Positions 6,921 to 8,301 of a stretch of 8,301 nucleotides of DNA are shown here, piece after piece. Each line of letters begins with the position of its first letter. Position 1 is the stretch's first letter. The notes beneath the pieces were generated by a model. The model was not told the origin of the DNA, made no database searches, and saw only the letters and a list, made by a program, of their open reading frames with translations. Origin of the DNA: Bacillota bacterium (GTDB lineage Bacteria; Bacillota; Clostridia; Lachnospirales; Anaerotignaceae); contig JAEZPX010000013.1 in NCBI GenBank assembly GCA_023413275.1, forward strand, positions 1-8,301, given 5' to 3'. Position numbers and translations under genes: made by a program.

Positions 6921-8301
6921 AAAAATATGTCGTTCCTCTATCTGAGTCCACAGTAGCCACCTGCTCAATCTCCTGTGTGACAGTTGTATCGTTGTTAAAT
7001 GTTTTATAATAACTATGATTTTCTTTTATTTCCTTCGTGCGGCGGTCAAATTCGGGATCACCTTTCTTTAACTCTAATATTGAAGTGATTTCACCAAAAT
7101 GATTGCGCTGAACAGAAATATCTACTAACCCTTTTTCTCGCGTTTGAACGGAGCCAAGCATGCTATCTGCATAGGTTCTTACTGGTTTTCCTTTATAGGT
7201 GTAAAATCCATCTTGCTCTTTCGTAAGTCCTACCTTTGCATATTCCTGTGCAATTTCATCATCCATTAGGCAGAGGTTTACAATCAGTTGGAATGCTCCT
7301 TTTTCAACTTTAAATTCCCTAGCCAGTGCTGCTTTTACTTGTTTTGATATAATATCAGGATCGTTGGAGGTATCTGCCTTCAATACATCTAAAATGCTGT
7401 TATCAGCCCGTTGACCCGCATTTTTCCCTAAAGAAATATCTCGTGTAAGGTTAGCCTTAACACCCCAGCGGGAAGAGGTACTTCCGCAGTAGCTACTCAA
7501 ATCCTTGTTAAAAGGCCCTTGTCCACCGGTTGCAAAGGCGACAGTGGTGGTTAGCAAAAACAAAATGGAAAGGGATAGAACCATGGCTGTGGCTCTTTTA
7601 TAATCTAAAATACTTCTGATGCGACGCTCCACTTCTGTTTTGGAAAAGGCGCTGTAAAGCAGGGAGGAACGATTTCCGGTAATGGCCATGGATAGTAGAC
7701 TTACTGCATAGTTTTTTCTTTCATCCTCATCAATTTGCCTTAGCACAGCCGCATCACAAGCTGCCTCTAAATCTGAGGACAGACACTTTGACATTATCCA
7801 TACCAAGGGGTTATACCAGTGCAAGCACAAAACTAGTATTAGAAATGCTTTTAGCAGATTATCCTTGTGTTTGATGTGCATGGTTTCATGGGCAAAGATA
7901 TGCCGAAGGAGAGTAGTCTGCTTAAAATCCATCGCTGCCGGTAGATAAATATGCGGATGGATGATGCCGCAGACTAGGGGAGAGGCGATTTCATCATTGG
8001 TATAGACAAGAATATGTCCCATGCCCATGTCTCGAAGGATAGAGTTAATAGTTTGGTTATGCTCAACCAACAGACTATTTTTTAGTTTTTCAGAATATTG
8101 TTTCTTTTGCAAGAAAAGAAAACTTGCTGTTGTGGCCGCCCCCAAAACAAAGATAATAGAGAGCACAAGCTCCCAATTGATTGTAAAACCATCGAAGCCT
8201 GTGGAATACGTGTAAGCTTGATTTTCCGAAGCAAAAGTAGCAGTTGCAGCTGTATTTTCCAACAAAATGTCTCTGCTATATACAGCAGTGTTCTCTATAG
8301 G
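6910..8301 (-). CDS. M56 family (BlaR1/MecR1-like) membrane zinc metallopeptidase, N-terminus cut by window
   Basis: Membrane metallopeptidase of the type that, in BlaR1 and MecR1, senses an outside signal and triggers loss of a repressor. The frame is open to the window edge (463 visible residues), so the TTG at 8265 is not the start and the usual first membrane segments lie outside. Numbering from the edge, there is a membrane segment at about 43-64, then the zinc domain: SPLVCGIIHPHIYLP (107-121), HETMH (138-142; 7890-7876) and the third ligand Glu in ELEAACD-like DLEAACD (179; 7767-7765). A second membrane segment follows at about 238-258, then a C-terminal part of about 200 residues, presumably outside. 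That part is not the roughly 250-residue penicillin-binding sensor of BlaR1, and I do not recognise it; it is rich in charged residues, with GDPEFDRRTKEI near the end. A BlaI-like repressor gene would be expected just upstream. The stop overlaps the TraX-family start. Confidence 0.9.
   Translation of the reverse strand, partial: PIENTAVYSRDILLENTAATATFASENQAYTYSTGFDGFTINWELVLSIIFVLGAATTASFLFLQKKQYSEKLKNSLLVEHNQTINSILRDMGMGHILVYTNDEIASPLVCGIIHPHIYLPAAMDFKQTTLLRHIFAHETMHIKHKDNLLKAFLILVLCLHWYNPLVWIMSKCLSSDLEAACDAAVLRQIDEDERKNYAVSLLSMAITGNRSSLLYSAFSKTEVERRIRSILDYKRATAMVLSLSILFLLTTTVAFATGGQGPFNKDLSSYCGSTSSRWGVKANLTRDISLGKNAGQRADNSILDVLKADTSNDPDIISKQVKAALAREFKVEKGAFQLIVNLCLMDDEIAQEYAKVGLTKEQDGFYTYKGKPVRTYADSMLGSVQTREKGLVDISVQRNHFGEITSILELKKGDPEFDRRTKEIKENHSYYKTFNNDTTVTQEIEQVATVDSDRGTTYFYEQ
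6933..6938 (-). promoter_or_regulatory. Ribosome binding site for the TraX-family gene, inside the M56 coding end
   Basis: On the minus strand this is GAGGAA, 12 bases before the ATG at 6920. The spacing is longer than the usual 5-9 bases, so initiation may depend on ribosomes finishing the M56 gene at 6910. No closer ATG, GTG or TTG start exists in frame. Confidence 0.5.

Overview
The window looks like a chromosomal segment of a low-to-moderate GC Gram-positive bacterium, most likely a member of the Clostridia. The reasons are the polA-coaE-transglycosylase gene order, two lipoproteins with Gram-positive style signal peptides, strong purine-rich Shine-Dalgarno sites, a BlaR1/MecR1-like M56 membrane peptidase, and a DNA polymerase I whose proofreading site has lost a catalytic aspartate. 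No species can be named from the sequence alone. No insertion sequence, CRISPR array, tRNA, rRNA or clear prophage element is visible.

The left part (1-5421) is all on the plus strand. It starts inside polA (C-terminal half only), followed by coaE (dephospho-CoA kinase). After a 239-base gap with no convincing gene come three tightly packed genes: a small membrane-anchored lytic transglycosylase, a family 5 (OppA/DppA-like) solute-binding lipoprotein, and a two-zinc GalT/HIT-type nucleotidyltransferase. The last three have gaps of only 16 and 10 bases and good ribosome binding sites, so they probably form one transcript. The group ends at a strong terminator hairpin (5473-5513) that should work in both directions.

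The right part (5527-8301) is all on the minus strand and converges on that terminator. Read in its own direction, it begins with an M56 (BlaR1-like) zinc metallopeptidase cut by the window edge. This gene overlaps by 11 bases a TraX-family multi-pass membrane protein, which ends in its own terminator hairpin (6041-6076). Next is a small lipoprotein of unknown function that probably has its own promoter.

The left genes are mostly housekeeping: DNA repair and replication, coenzyme A synthesis, cell wall turnover and uptake. The most interesting part is the M56-TraX pair, a sensor-type membrane peptidase with an unrecognised outer domain translationally linked to a TraX-type membrane protein. 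I found no clearly new multi-gene system. The M56-TraX coupling, the M56 outer domain and the substrate of the GalT-like enzyme are the points most worth following.
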